A DNA stretch of 64,000 nt from Opitutaceae bacterium (GCA_028284385.1 JANQRT010000003.1:226819-290818); one strand, 5' to 3'; positions 41,052 to 49,592 are shown, counted from the stretch's first letter. Numbers and translations: made by a program. The notes: a model not told the origin generated them from the sequence alone.

Positions 41052-42422
41052 TCAATTCCCCTCATCTTCCGTTTCAATCGGAGCGTTTACGGATTTCTCT
41101 ACGAAACGTTTGAGATGGGAACCCGTGACCTTTCGGAATGCCTTGGCGACTGTCTTCATGTTGGTCTTGTCTCGAGGCGATTTACCGACTTGCTTCCAAA
41201 GCTCTGTGAGGGCTTCGTCTCCGAACTTATCCGCGATATCCGCAACGACTCGAGTCGCAAAGGCGTAGCGCGCCTTGTCGAGCTCCTCGTCTTCCAGAAT
41301 CTCTTCCTGGTTTTCGACGGCTTTCCAGACGAATAGATCAATCTCATCCTGACGGTGGGCGTAGCGACGCAGTTGACTGTTCCAATCGTAGAGTCTGTTG
41401 GCATTTTCGGTTCCCAGTCGGTTAGCCGCGATCTTCCAGGCCTGGAAATTGGCCATCCCGTCGCAAATCCAGCGGCGGTCAGAGCTGACGATATATTGCT
41501 CCGCCAGGGTGATTTCTATGGTCTCATGAAGCAGGACGTAGGCAAGCGAGAGGCGCATCCGAGCCATGGATTGTCGTAATTTGCTTTCCGTATTCCGTAC
41601 CAGTCCGATGTATTTTCTTTCAGCCAGTTGTCGAGTTGGCTGTGATCGTTCTTCTGGGCTCAGAATGATGGGATAGGAAACCGTTTTGGGCAGACTCGTA
41701 TTGCTTTCTGGCTTGTCTTGGACGCTTTCGGCTGCCGCTTCCTCTGGCTTTTCCGTACTGACGCGGGCGGCGGTGCTTACTGTGTTGTCGTCCGATTTGA
41801 AACGAAAGCTATGACTCAGACGGCGTCTTTCTTGGATTTCCTTATCGAGTTCCTCTAGCGCCGAACTGGTATTGAAAGTAAACTTGAAGGTGCCTCTATC
41901 GGTCCCGGGGTCGTAGGAAAATCCTTCGATGTGATAACCGGATCTAAGAGCCGCTTTGAGTCGTTCTCCATTCCAAATCGCGATCTTGTTCGGCAATAGG
42001 AGCCGTCGGAAGTTGGCGTCCATCGCTTCTTCCAAGCTGAACATATCGAGATAAGCTTCGAAGGTTTCGATTTGCCATGGGCCTGGATTTTCGATCGCCA
42101 GGGCTGCCGCGATTTCAGCAAGGATCGCGCCTTGGTCCGTTTGTAGCGATTCTTTGGATATCCGTTCCATCCAATGGGAGGAGTCGCTCTGTTTGGCTTT
42201 GTTGGCTTCGATGGCGTGGGCCCATTGGCGATGCGCTGAGAAGATGGGCTCGATATATTTTTCGTGGACCTGATCGTATTCAATCGTCAGTCCGTTTTTG
42301 GTGATGGCAACGCGGTCTTCGAGTAATGAATCGGGTGGGGAGTCGTCGGCGCTGAGGAGAGCAGCTCCCAAGATAAGAGAGGACAGGATAAACAGGATTC
42401 GCTGCCGCTGGATCATGGCCAA
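41052..42422 (-). CDS. Exported protein with degenerate gluzincin (M1-like) peptidase segment
   Basis: The 456-aa protein has a signal peptide (QRQRILFILSSLILGAALLS). The middle has no recognisable domain. The C-terminal part shows AYVLLHETIEITLAEQYIVS followed about 20 residues on by RRWICDGMANFQAW, which is the layout of a gluzincin active site (HExxH ... WxxEGxA). The second His is Glu here (HETIE) and the distal Glu is Asp, so zinc binding and catalysis are doubtful. The last residues (EKSVNAPIETEDEGN) are repeated in a decayed second copy at 42694-42742. Function unknown; envelope protein binding or inactive peptidase are possible. Confidence 0.62.
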   Translation of the reverse strand: MAMIQRQRILFILSSLILGAALLSADDSPPDSLLEDRVAITKNGLTIEYDQVHEKYIEPIFSAHRQWAHAIEANKAKQSDSSHWMERISKESLQTDQGAILAEIAAALAIENPGPWQIETFEAYLDMFSLEEAMDANFRRLLLPNKIAIWNGERLKAALRSGYHIEGFSYDPGTDRGTFKFTFNTSSALEELDKEIQERRRLSHSFRFKSDDNTVSTAARVSTEKPEEAAAESVQDKPESNTSLPKTVSYPIILSPEERSQPTRQLAERKYIGLVRNTESKLRQSMARMRLSLAYVLLHETIEITLAEQYIVSSDRRWICDGMANFQAWKIAANRLGTENANRLYDWNSQLRRYAHRQDEIDLFVWKAVENQEEILEDEELDKARYAFATRVVADIADKFGDEALTELWKQVGKSPRDKTNMKTVAKAFRKVTGSHLKRFVEKSVNAPIETEDEGN

Positions 42423-42515
42423 AGTGAATTAGGAACGTAGGCGAGAAGTTGGGACAAAGATTCGCAGCGAGAGTTGCGCGCTTTAGGTGAGGGATTCAAA
42501 ACAATAGTGAAGAGC

Positions 42516-42533
42516 CCCAATGGTTGGATACGG
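42516..42533 (+). repeat. Degenerate TCCAAT element, copy 7
   Basis: CCCAATGGTTGGATACGG keeps the right part (TTGGATACGG) but the left arm has changed and the palindrome is imperfect. Confidence 0.7.
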
Positions 42534-42566
42534 ATGGATGTAAAATGATTGGTTTATGGAACGAAC

Positions 42567-42619
42567 AGTGTCGCCGAGGCGACAGATCCTCGCTACTCTC
42601 GGAACAGGATGGCCTACGG
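42567..42619 (+). repeat. Hairpin-module repeat, second long copy
   Basis: Nearly identical to 37402-37454 through GTCGCC-GA-GGCGAC, the GATCCTCGCTACTCTCGGAA linker and CAGGATGGCCTACGGC. After that the sequence differs, so the last stem is cut by the junction with another repeat. Confidence 0.75.
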
Positions 42620-42693
42620 CGTGACAGTTCCCCAGCTAGTCAGTTGTATCCGTGTAATCCGTGTGATCTGTGGTTAAATACATTCATGAGGGA

Positions 42694-42742
42694 TCAATTC
42701 CCCTGATCTTCCGTTTCGATTGGCGGATTTACGGATTTCTCC
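42694..42742 (-). pseudogene. 3'-end remnant of a second copy of the 41052 gene
   Basis: The minus strand encodes [15 protein letters not shown] and a stop, against EKSVNAPIETEDEGN at the end of the intact gene. The duplicated DNA block is 72 bp on each side (41029-41100 and 42671-42742) with seven differences and no gaps. The rest of the second gene copy has gone; the aldo/keto reductase gene follows at once. Confidence 0.8.
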
Positions 42743-42788
42743 ATTCGCTATTGATTGCCAAGTGGAACGAGGCTTGTACGATGAGGGT

Positions 42789-43652
42789 ATGAAGATTGGA
42801 AGAAAGCCATTTGGAAAGACAGAGCATCAAAGCTCGATCGCTATTTTCGGGGCGGCCGCCCTAGGACAGGTCACGCAGGGGGAAGCCGATAGCATTCTGG
42901 AAACGCTCTTTGAGTATGGTATCAATCATATCGATACGGCTGCGAGTTATGGCGACTCGGAACTGCGTATCGGGCCTTGGATGAAAAACCATCGCAAGGA
43001 CTTCTTTCTGGCTACCAAAACCGCCGAGCGAACCTACGAAAAAGCCAAGGAAAGCATCCATCGATCCTTAGAGCGGCTGCAGACCGACCAACTGGATCTG
43101 ATACAGATGCATTGCCTTATCGATGCCGATGAGTGGGAAACGGCCTTCGGCGAAGGCGGCGCTTTGGAAGCGTTGATAGAAGCAAGAGAAGAGGGGGTCG
43201 TTCGATTTATCGGCGTGACTGGCCATGATTGGATGGTGGCCAAAATGCATTTGAGAAGTTTGCAGAGATTCGATTTCGATTCGGTTTTGCTGCCCTATCA
43301 GTATCCTATGATCCGCCGGGCGGAGTACGCTCAGGACTTCGAGAAACTCTATCAGCTCTGCCGCGAGCGTCACGTCGCGATCCAAACCATAAAATCCATT
43401 GCACAAGGCCCTTGGTCTGAAGACGAGAAGAGTCGGAACACTTGGTACAAGCCGCTCGAGGACCAATCGGCGATCGATCAGGCCGTTTGGTATACCTTGG
43501 CTCATCGTAACTTGTTTCTGAATACGGTCGGCGACATTCATTTGCTTCCCAAAGTTCTCGACGCCGTGACGCGATTCGAATCCGGTCCTGCCGATGAGGA
43601 GATGGAGAATCTCTACGAGACGAATCAAATGGCTCCTCTTTTCGCGTCATGA
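42789..43652 (+). CDS. Aldo/keto reductase
   Basis: From ATG 42789 the 287-aa protein has the aldo/keto reductase barrel: [40 protein letters not shown] (Asp and Tyr of the catalytic set), [20 protein letters not shown] (Lys), [10 protein letters not shown] (His), and VRFIGVTGH. The usual Asp-Tyr-Lys-His residues are all present. The C-terminal half is shorter than in classical AKRs but similar to the bacterial [4Fe-4S]-free short branch. The frame extends upstream to 42720, but this part overlaps the remnant of another gene, so the ATG at 42789 (GAGGG just upstream) is preferred. Substrate unknown, probably a sugar aldehyde or ketone with NADPH. Confidence 0.88.
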   Translation: MKIGRKPFGKTEHQSSIAIFGAAALGQVTQGEADSILETLFEYGINHIDTAASYGDSELRIGPWMKNHRKDFFLATKTAERTYEKAKESIHRSLERLQTDQLDLIQMHCLIDADEWETAFGEGGALEALIEAREEGVVRFIGVTGHDWMVAKMHLRSLQRFDFDSVLLPYQYPMIRRAEYAQDFEKLYQLCRERHVAIQTIKSIAQGPWSEDEKSRNTWYKPLEDQSAIDQAVWYTLAHRNLFLNTVGDIHLLPKVLDAVTRFESGPADEEMENLYETNQMAPLFAS

Positions 43653-44088
43653 AAATCAATTCGTAAGATAGTCTAAGTAATGAGCAGTGTCGCTGTCCAC
43701 CTTCTCCCGCAGAGCGGGATACGGCTTGACAAGATGCGACTACCGAACGAAGAGACACCTCAACGAGACGTAGTCGAGACGAAGCAAAGCGGAGATGGCG
43801 GGCGTAGCAATAACAATGCTCTCCGTCTCCTTTCGCTTTGCTCTATACGCCGTGACAAGTAACGAGCACGAGGATCCCGCTTTGGCGGGACGATGGTTAA
43901 TTAAATAAAAGCAGAAGATGTATGAACAGCGTCGCTGTCCTTCTTATTGAGAGCTTTAGCTTTTGATTGCCACGCCGCGCCAATGGGTTGGCCAGTCAAC
44001 TGCATCCGTGTTTACCTGTCACGCCGTAGTCTCGTCTAGCGTTTAAGAAAAAAGTAACCACGAGCTTAGTTGCTGTGTAATTAGCGTC
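43653..44088. other. 436-bp intergenic repeat mosaic
   Basis: No gene is seen. It holds hairpins TCCCGC-AGA-GCGGGA (43705-43719) and ATCCCGC-TTTG-GCGGGA (43873-43888), two starts of the type GAACAG(T/C)GTCGCTGTCC (about 43683 and 43924), CTGCATCCGTGTTTACCTGT (44000) and CGCCGTAGTCTCG, which is also found at 40951. Confidence 0.7.
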
Positions 44089-45588
44089 ATGGAAAGGATA
44101 TGGCCAATAGGACTGTCAATCGCGTTAACGCTGATAGCGACTCATGCTTATGCGTTGGATACGGATGATTTTGAGCGAATAAACCGGCAGGTAGAGGATA
44201 CGAAACGTTTGATCGACTATCCATTTGGAACGGCGTTCGCGGTCATCAAAGGCGATAGGATAATCTATCAGGGATTCTCGGGTTATGAGGATATTGCCGC
44301 GAAAAAGCCGGTGGATGAGGAAACCTTGTTTTATATAGCATCTTCAACGAAATCGTTCTTCGCCTTAGCGACATTGCTAAAGGAAGGAGAAGGCCATTTG
44401 AATGAAACGTCAACGCTTCGAGATTTGTTTCCCGATCTGGCATTCGAGAAAATCAGTCCGGCCGACATTACCGTTAAACACTTGCTCGTCCACACCTCTG
44501 GAATCGAAAACGAGCCTTTGGTCTGGGCAACCGCGTATACGGGATCGCACGATTATGCGTTTCGGCGTGAGCTGGTCGATCAATCGACTCCTCGATCAGA
44601 GGGAGGGATAGATCGATTCGCGTATGGAAACATAGGATACAATATTCTGAGCGTTTGGTTTGACGAATACTATAAACGCAGTTGGAAAGAGACCTTGAGA
44701 GAAACCGTACTCGATCCACTTGAACTGGAGCGGACCTCGGCCTACATGAGCGAAGCGGCGAAAAACAATTGGCCGGTAGCGAAGCCTTATTCCATTCTGC
44801 AGAAAAGGACTCCGCTAAGCTTGTCGAAGCAGGACAATACGATGCACGCGGCTGGAGGCATGATTTCGACGACGAGCGATCTTGGTCGACTCGTCATTGC
44901 TCAACTGAATGAAGGTCGCGTAGATGGGGAACAGGTTTTTCCAGCGGCGATCATACGAAAATCCCATCGCGTAGAAGCGAAGCAGGATCGTAGCTTCGAC
45001 AATATCAAGCGAACCGGATATGCCTGGGGCTATAATGTAGGGGAATATCAAGGACAGACCTTGTATCATCACTTTGGCTCTTTTTCCGGATCGTCGGCTC
45101 ATGTTTCCTTCATGCCTGAGAAGGGTATCGGGCTTGTCGTGCTGAATAACAATCTGGAGATTGGAATTCCTCTAATGAATCGCATCTCTGACGCGGTCTA
45201 TGGGGTTTTGCTGGAAAGCGGCGATCTCGATGCTCGACTGACTGGCCTGAACGATAGCCTAGTCCAACTAACGAATAAGCTAGACGAAAGGATGGCTGCC
45301 GTTGCGGAAAGGATGAACGCTCGTCAATGGGATCTTTCAATGGAGAAGCCGGCCTACACGGGCATCTACAAGAATCCCCTTTACGGGGAAATAAAGGTAG
45401 AACGGGATAATGCGGATCGGCTTTTCATGGAATGGGGCAATTTGCGGTCGATTGCCACACCTGGCTCAAAGCCGGAAACGGTGAGGGTCGAATGGACAAA
45501 AGGATCCGGAAGCAACGTCAAATTCCTTATTGAAGATGGACGCGTTGCGGCTCTCCGAACGAAAAGGGAGACATTCTCAAAGAAGTAG
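44089..45588 (+). CDS. Exported serine hydrolase of the beta-lactamase/class C family
   Basis: A signal peptide (about 1-22) leads to a class C beta-lactamase-like fold: SSTKSFFALATLL carries SxxK (Ser 85, Lys 88), YGNIGYNI carries the YxN motif, and HHFGSFSGSSAHVSFMPEKG has the HxG element in place of KTG. These are the three catalytic motifs of the family, which includes esterases, D-aminopeptidases and transpeptidase-like proteins. The 499-residue length includes a C-terminal beta domain of about 100 residues (YTGIYKNPLYGEIKVERDNA), seen in other family members. It is a single gene between repeat-rich stretches, with no regulator adjacent. Antibiotic hydrolysis is not indicated. Confidence 0.88.
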   Translation: MERIWPIGLSIALTLIATHAYALDTDDFERINRQVEDTKRLIDYPFGTAFAVIKGDRIIYQGFSGYEDIAAKKPVDEETLFYIASSTKSFFALATLLKEGEGHLNETSTLRDLFPDLAFEKISPADITVKHLLVHTSGIENEPLVWATAYTGSHDYAFRRELVDQSTPRSEGGIDRFAYGNIGYNILSVWFDEYYKRSWKETLRETVLDPLELERTSAYMSEAAKNNWPVAKPYSILQKRTPLSLSKQDNTMHAAGGMISTTSDLGRLVIAQLNEGRVDGEQVFPAAIIRKSHRVEAKQDRSFDNIKRTGYAWGYNVGEYQGQTLYHHFGSFSGSSAHVSFMPEKGIGLVVLNNNLEIGIPLMNRISDAVYGVLLESGDLDARLTGLNDSLVQLTNKLDERMAAVAERMNARQWDLSMEKPAYTGIYKNPLYGEIKVERDNADRLFMEWGNLRSIATPGSKPETVRVEWTKGSGSNVKFLIEDGRVAALRTKRETFSKK

Positions 45589-45730
45589 AAGGCTTTTACG
45601 AAATTCATGTTAGGCTTGGCCTAATACTACGCGGAGGCAAAGGGGTTAACAAATCCAGGCCCCGTTCTTTCATGGACGCGGCATTGTAAGCGTTTTTTGG
45701 ATAAAAGCGGCGGAAAAAGAGCAATCAGCG

Positions 45731-47035
45731 CTACAACGGGGATTGAAGTCGAGCAACGATTTCCGGATGTCGAGAAGCGCAGTTTTCCAGCTCGTTCGGA
45801 TCCGCTTGAAGGTCGTAAAGGATGGGTTCCGGTTCTGACCCGAGGACGAGCTTGTGCTGTCCATCGAAGACCATGGTCCAATCGTTAAGACCGCTGACCA
45901 CATGTTCGCGATGCGTTTCGGCGGAGCCTTCGAGAACGCTCCGCAGGGAACGGGCGTCGCTATCGGGCAAGGCCTCGGCTTGGCCGTAGTCCAAGAAAGT
46001 GGCTGCCAAATCGTGAAGCGAAACCAAAGCGTCGGATGCCGCTCCTTCGCGTATTTGCGGGCCGGATACGATGAGTGGAACGTGAACCGACGCTTCATAC
46101 CAGACCGATTTTGCCCATCGCTCGTGATCGCCCAACATCTCGCCGTGGTCGCTGGCGTAGACGATGATGGTGTTTTCCAATTCGCCTCTTTCGCGAACCA
46201 GGTTGATCATTCTACCGATCTGGGAGTCGATATTCTCGATCATCGCGGCATAGTTTTGGCGTTTGACGCGAATGTCCGTTGGATCGCCTTCGTCGCTATC
46301 CACTGCGTCGGGGAAATCGACGCCCTCCCATTCCCGACGCATGCTCGGCGTGACGTCGAAGGGGTCGTGCGGTCCGACGAAGTTCACCACCAGATGCCAG
46401 GGGCGATCGCTGGAAAAGGAGCGCAATTCGCTCAACGCTTTCTCGGCCACCCAATTGTCGCAGTAAGCATGGTCGGGAAGCTCGGTGACCGCTGCGAAGC
46501 TTAGCGCGTTTTGCGAGTCGCGGTGCGGTCGATACATGTCGACGTGCGTCTCGGCCAAATCGTTCTCGACCAAAAACTGCATGTACGGTCCCTGGGGCGT
46601 GTGGTCGCTGTTGAGGTAAGACCAAATCGCATCGCCCTTGCCCTCATTATCGATGCCGCGGCTGAAACCGTATTCGGACAACTTATTCTTGCCTTCGATA
46701 CCCCATTCCAAGTCCGGCTTGTGCAAGTCGAACTTTCCCACTCCCGACACCTCGTAGCCGCTGTTGCGCAGGTTGCGGTAATAGTTAGGTAGTTCGAGCG
46801 GCGTGTTTTGTCCGTTGTTGCGGACACCGCAATGCTGGTAGTCGCGACCCGTCGCTAAACAGGCCCGGGCGGGGCTGCAAAGAGGAGATGGCGTGTAGGC
46901 ATTGAGAAACCGCGTACCCCGCTCGGCTAGCCAATCGATATTGGGCGTACGCAGCGGCAAGTCTGGATTGGGGCCCAGCCAATCGAATCGATGCTGGTCG
47001 GGAAATAGGAAGAGGAAGTTTGGGCGGGAGGTCAT
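45731..47035 (-). CDS. Sulfatase (formylglycine-dependent, S1 family)
   Basis: The 434-aa protein begins directly with the sulfatase core (RPNFLFLFPDQHRFDWLG) and has the activating motif CSPAR (Cys 53) followed by ACLATGRDYQHCG; Cys would be converted to formylglycine. Other metal and sulfate ligands are HDPFD around 222, YASDHGEMLGDH around 310, and a central KFDLH. Marine Verrucomicrobia use such enzymes to remove sulfate from algal polysaccharides such as fucoidan. No signal peptide is present in this frame, but a signal-peptide remnant lies out of frame just upstream (47055-47174). No sulfatase-maturing enzyme is in the window. Confidence 0.93.
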   Translation of the reverse strand: MTSRPNFLFLFPDQHRFDWLGPNPDLPLRTPNIDWLAERGTRFLNAYTPSPLCSPARACLATGRDYQHCGVRNNGQNTPLELPNYYRNLRNSGYEVSGVGKFDLHKPDLEWGIEGKNKLSEYGFSRGIDNEGKGDAIWSYLNSDHTPQGPYMQFLVENDLAETHVDMYRPHRDSQNALSFAAVTELPDHAYCDNWVAEKALSELRSFSSDRPWHLVVNFVGPHDPFDVTPSMRREWEGVDFPDAVDSDEGDPTDIRVKRQNYAAMIENIDSQIGRMINLVRERGELENTIIVYASDHGEMLGDHERWAKSVWYEASVHVPLIVSGPQIREGAASDALVSLHDLAATFLDYGQAEALPDSDARSLRSVLEGSAETHREHVVSGLNDWTMVFDGQHKLVLGSEPEPILYDLQADPNELENCASRHPEIVARLQSPL

Positions 47036-47054
47036 GGACTGCTCGAATAGCGAA

Positions 47055-47174
47055 TCATTTGGTCGGAATGGGAAAGCCGACTTTCGATCGAACAGTTATC
47101 GAATGTCGAATCCCTTCAGCGAAAGTGGTCGCCAGGAACGAGCATGCGAGCGTGCATATTCCGAAATGCTTCAT
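47055..47174 (-). pseudogene. Orphan signal-peptide fragment upstream of the sulfatase
   Basis: The ORF encodes MKHFGICTLACSFLATTFAE and stops after 39 codons. It is closely similar to the signal peptide of the esterase at 48419-49330 (MKQFRIFTLACSLLASAFAA), also at the nucleotide level. It ends 19 bases before the sulfatase ATG and is in a different frame. It may be the original secretion signal of the sulfatase lost by frameshift, or a gene-end duplication. Confidence 0.55.
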
Positions 47175-47303
47175 GCTGTTATTTTTGGTAGAAGTCATTG
47201 AGGGAACAACGAAACACGCAAACTACACGAAAAACTAGCGATCCTTCGATCCCTTTCGCAACTGCTTGCGATGGGTATTTCGTTTACCTACGCCTCAATT
47301 AGC

Positions 47304-48239
47304 TCAAATACCCTGAACGCGCATCTTGATCGCGTAGAGAGAAGTCCTCGCTGGAATGAACAGGGTCTTGCCGTCTCTTCCTCCGAAGTGAACATTGCCT
47401 GGCTTTTCCGGAGTTATGATTTCCTCCAGCTTGATGCCTGAGGGGCTGTAAATCGAAACGCGAAAATAGGGTTCTTGATGAGGAGAGGTGATGTAGAGAT
47501 TGCCTTCGCTGTCCATGGTCATCCCATCCGAGCCCTCGGTGGAAAAGAACGTTTTATTGGACAGGGTGCCGTCTTCGTTGATGACATAAGCGTAGTTGGC
47601 GTTTCCCGAGCGATCCGCGACGTAGAGCGTTTTGCCGTCGGGAGAGCCTAGGATGCCATTGGGGCGTATCAGATCATCTACTACAATGATCAGCTTTTCG
47701 CGATTCGGAGACAAATAGAATACGTATTCGCCGTCCAACTCCAAATCATCTCGATTGCCGTAGCGAGGATCCGTGAAATAGATGCCGCCTTTAGGGTCGA
47801 TCCAAAGGTCATTGGGACTGTTCAGCTTTTTACCCTCAAACTCGTCTGCGAGCACAGTCACGTCGCCGTCCAGGGTGATCGCGGTCAGCCGTCTGTTTTT
47901 TCCTTCGCAAACCACCAAGGTATTGGGGTCCAGGAAAGCCAGACCGTTCGCTCCTCCGGAATCCTCCCGAAATGTTTCGAGTCGATGGTCGCTCGTCCAA
48001 ATGTGGATGACGTTATTGGGTATATCGGTGAAATAGATATCGCCTGCATCGTTGGCTATAGGACCCTCCAGAAAGCCGAAGCCGGTCGCAAGTCGTTCGA
48101 CCTTCGCCCCTGAGGCAACCAATTTTTCGCGCGATTCCTTTTCGGAATATCCATCCCTGGGGCTATCTGCGAAGAGAGAGTCGGGAGCGAGCAGAAATAG
48201 CAGGATAGCGACTAAAAGAATAGGCATAGCTTTTTTCAC
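47304..48239 (-). CDS. Exported SMP-30/gluconolactonase/LRE-like protein
   Basis: After a signal peptide (KKAMPILLVAILLFLLAPDS) the 311-aa protein shows a six-bladed propeller of SMP-30 type: GFLEGPIANDAGDIYFTDIP, the metal-site Asn/Asp region NSPNDLWIDPKGGIYFTDPR, PNGILGSPDGKTLYVADRSG, and GSDGMTMDSEGNLYITSPHQ. The family hydrolyses sugar lactones (for example gluconolactone) after sugar oxidation; the metal ligands Glu, Asn and Asp are present. A periplasmic lactonase would fit with periplasmic sugar dehydrogenases such as the giant PVC protein in this window. It lies downstream of the CE15-like esterase in the same direction. Confidence 0.9.
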   Translation of the reverse strand: MKKAMPILLVAILLFLLAPDSLFADSPRDGYSEKESREKLVASGAKVERLATGFGFLEGPIANDAGDIYFTDIPNNVIHIWTSDHRLETFREDSGGANGLAFLDPNTLVVCEGKNRRLTAITLDGDVTVLADEFEGKKLNSPNDLWIDPKGGIYFTDPRYGNRDDLELDGEYVFYLSPNREKLIIVVDDLIRPNGILGSPDGKTLYVADRSGNANYAYVINEDGTLSNKTFFSTEGSDGMTMDSEGNLYITSPHQEPYFRVSIYSPSGIKLEEIITPEKPGNVHFGGRDGKTLFIPARTSLYAIKMRVQGI

Positions 48240-48418
48240 CTTCTCCTAGCGAAAAAGTCATTTCCCTTCTTTCTCGATTTGTTGAATCGCAACAGGACGA
48301 CTCGAATGTTTCGGTTTCATTTAGGGCCCGGTCTGTTATGGCTGCGCCATTTCCGCGCTCGTTCCTTCTCTACTTCGTTACGTTGAGGTGTCCCTTGACC
48401 CTCTCAAGAATACCTTGG

Positions 48419-49330
48419 CTATTGCCAAAGGCCGTTTTCGTCTAGCCAGGATTGGGTATCTTCGATCACCGCATTCCCGAGGAGCTTGTGCCCTTCGCCT
48501 GGATACGTGCGAAAGGTTGCGCTTCCTTTGAGAACGTCGGCCAGGCGCTTGACGGCGATGGTGGGGACTACCTTGTCTTCCTCGCCGCTTTGCACGAGGA
48601 CTTTTCGACCCTCTAGCCACTGTCCGTAGTGGAGTGGATCTATAGCTGCGGTTAGTCGGCGAAAGAAGGGCTGGTCGTACCAAGGCTCGTCCGCGAAATG
48701 CTCCAGCGATGGATCGCTTCCCGGACCGCTAATGAGCTTGGACCAATCCGCGCAGCAGGAACGGGCGATCACGGCTTTGATACGTTCGTCGCATGCGGCG
48801 GTGATGACGGATATTCGTCCCATCCGCGAATTGCCGGCCATAACCACGCGATCTTCTTGGATGTTGTATTCATCAAATACATAATCCATCAATCGGCGGT
48901 AATCGACGCCCATCTGCTGGCGACTCCAGACCGAGAGCATGAAATTCTCGCCCAAGCTCATAGAGAGTCCCTCCCGCTTTCGCTCCCCGCCCAGACGTCG
49001 TTCGATATCCGCGCAAAGGTAACGCGCTGCGGCGAGCGCTTGAGCGCCGCCAGCTGCCGCGCTCTGGCCCAGAAAAAGACCGAAAGGTCCTTCGCCTTCG
49101 GGAATGTGGAGGGTAGCGTTCATCCACTCGCCATCTGCAGCTCGTAAGCGTACTGTTTTTTCCACTACACCGTCTTTGGTTTCTTCGGAAACTGTCGAGG
49201 CCTCTAGGGGCAGCGACTTATCGTAATCGTAGTAGTGGCGGATGTCGCCGTAGTTCCAGAGCGTTTCGCCTGCCGCGAAGGCGCTCGCTAGGAGCGAGCA
49301 TGCGAGTGTGAATATTCTAAATTGCTTCAT
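48419..49330 (-). CDS. Exported alpha/beta-hydrolase, CE15/acetyl-xylan-esterase-like
   Basis: From ATG 49330 the protein starts with a signal peptide (KQFRIFTLACSLLASAFAAG) and has 303 residues. The nucleophile region is VVMAGNSRMGRISVITAACD: GNSRMG resembles the GCSRxG motif of CE15 glucuronoyl esterases rather than GxSxG. The catalytic Asp/Glu region (VLVQSGEEDKVVP) and the His (TYPGEGHKLLG) follow in the normal order. It probably removes ester groups from plant or algal polysaccharides in the periplasm. The frame to 49405 upstream is in repeat sequence. Substrate class is inferred from the motif and neighbours. Confidence 0.83.
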   Translation of the reverse strand: MKQFRIFTLACSLLASAFAAGETLWNYGDIRHYYDYDKSLPLEASTVSEETKDGVVEKTVRLRAADGEWMNATLHIPEGEGPFGLFLGQSAAAGGAQALAAARYLCADIERRLGGERKREGLSMSLGENFMLSVWSRQQMGVDYRRLMDYVFDEYNIQEDRVVMAGNSRMGRISVITAACDERIKAVIARSCCADWSKLISGPGSDPSLEHFADEPWYDQPFFRRLTAAIDPLHYGQWLEGRKVLVQSGEEDKVVPTIAVKRLADVLKGSATFRTYPGEGHKLLGNAVIEDTQSWLDENGLWQ

Positions 49331-49373
49331 CTTGTTATTGTTTGTTTTAACAACGATCGCGTTGCTCTCTTGA

Positions 49374-49419
49374 TCCCGCATTCGCGGGAGCAGGATCCAC
49401 AGCAAGCTGTGGGCAGGAT
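49374..49419 (+). repeat. Hairpin-module repeat, two tandem modules
   Basis: The order is TCCCGC-ATTC-GCGGGA, linker GCAGGA, CCACAGC-AA-GCTGTGG, linker GCAGGATTTTTT. The first module equals the second module of 18935-18977. The last one, with its T tract, might also end transcription. Confidence 0.7.
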
Positions 49420-49458
49420 TTTTTGAGCTTCTTGTGCTTTAATATTTAATGCTCTTTA

Positions 49459-49483
49459 CCACGGAGGACACAGAGACACGGAG
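49459..49483 (+). repeat. CCACGGAGGACACAGAGACA-type repeat
   Basis: The stretch consists of CCACGGAGGACACAGAGACA followed by CGGAG. Very similar phrases are scattered in intergenic DNA of many Verrucomicrobia, Planctomycetes and other bacteria (from memory). A related phrase in the other direction is at 13726-13742 (CTCCGTGACTCCGTGGTG). Confidence 0.55.
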
Positions 49484-49592
49484 TGATATTCATTAATCTT
49501 TTCTCTAAGACTTCGTGAACTCCAGCGACTGTAATGAGCGAGTGGTTAGATAATCACTACAAATCGGATGGAACCTTACAGAATCTCCTTCC

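Larger units (their letters stand above)
42423..42788. other. 366-bp intergenic stretch with repeats and a gene remnant
   Basis: It holds a degenerate copy 7 of the TCCAAT element, a hairpin-module copy (42567-42619), the phrase ACAGTTCCCCAGCTAGTCAG, TCCGTGTAATCCGTGTGATC, and the duplicated 3' end of the neighbouring minus-strand gene. Confidence 0.75.

Noticed and set aside
26854..42533. CRISPR array from the repeated TCCAATTATTGGATACGGA copies
   Set aside because: The copies are kilobases apart with genes between and no cas genes are present.
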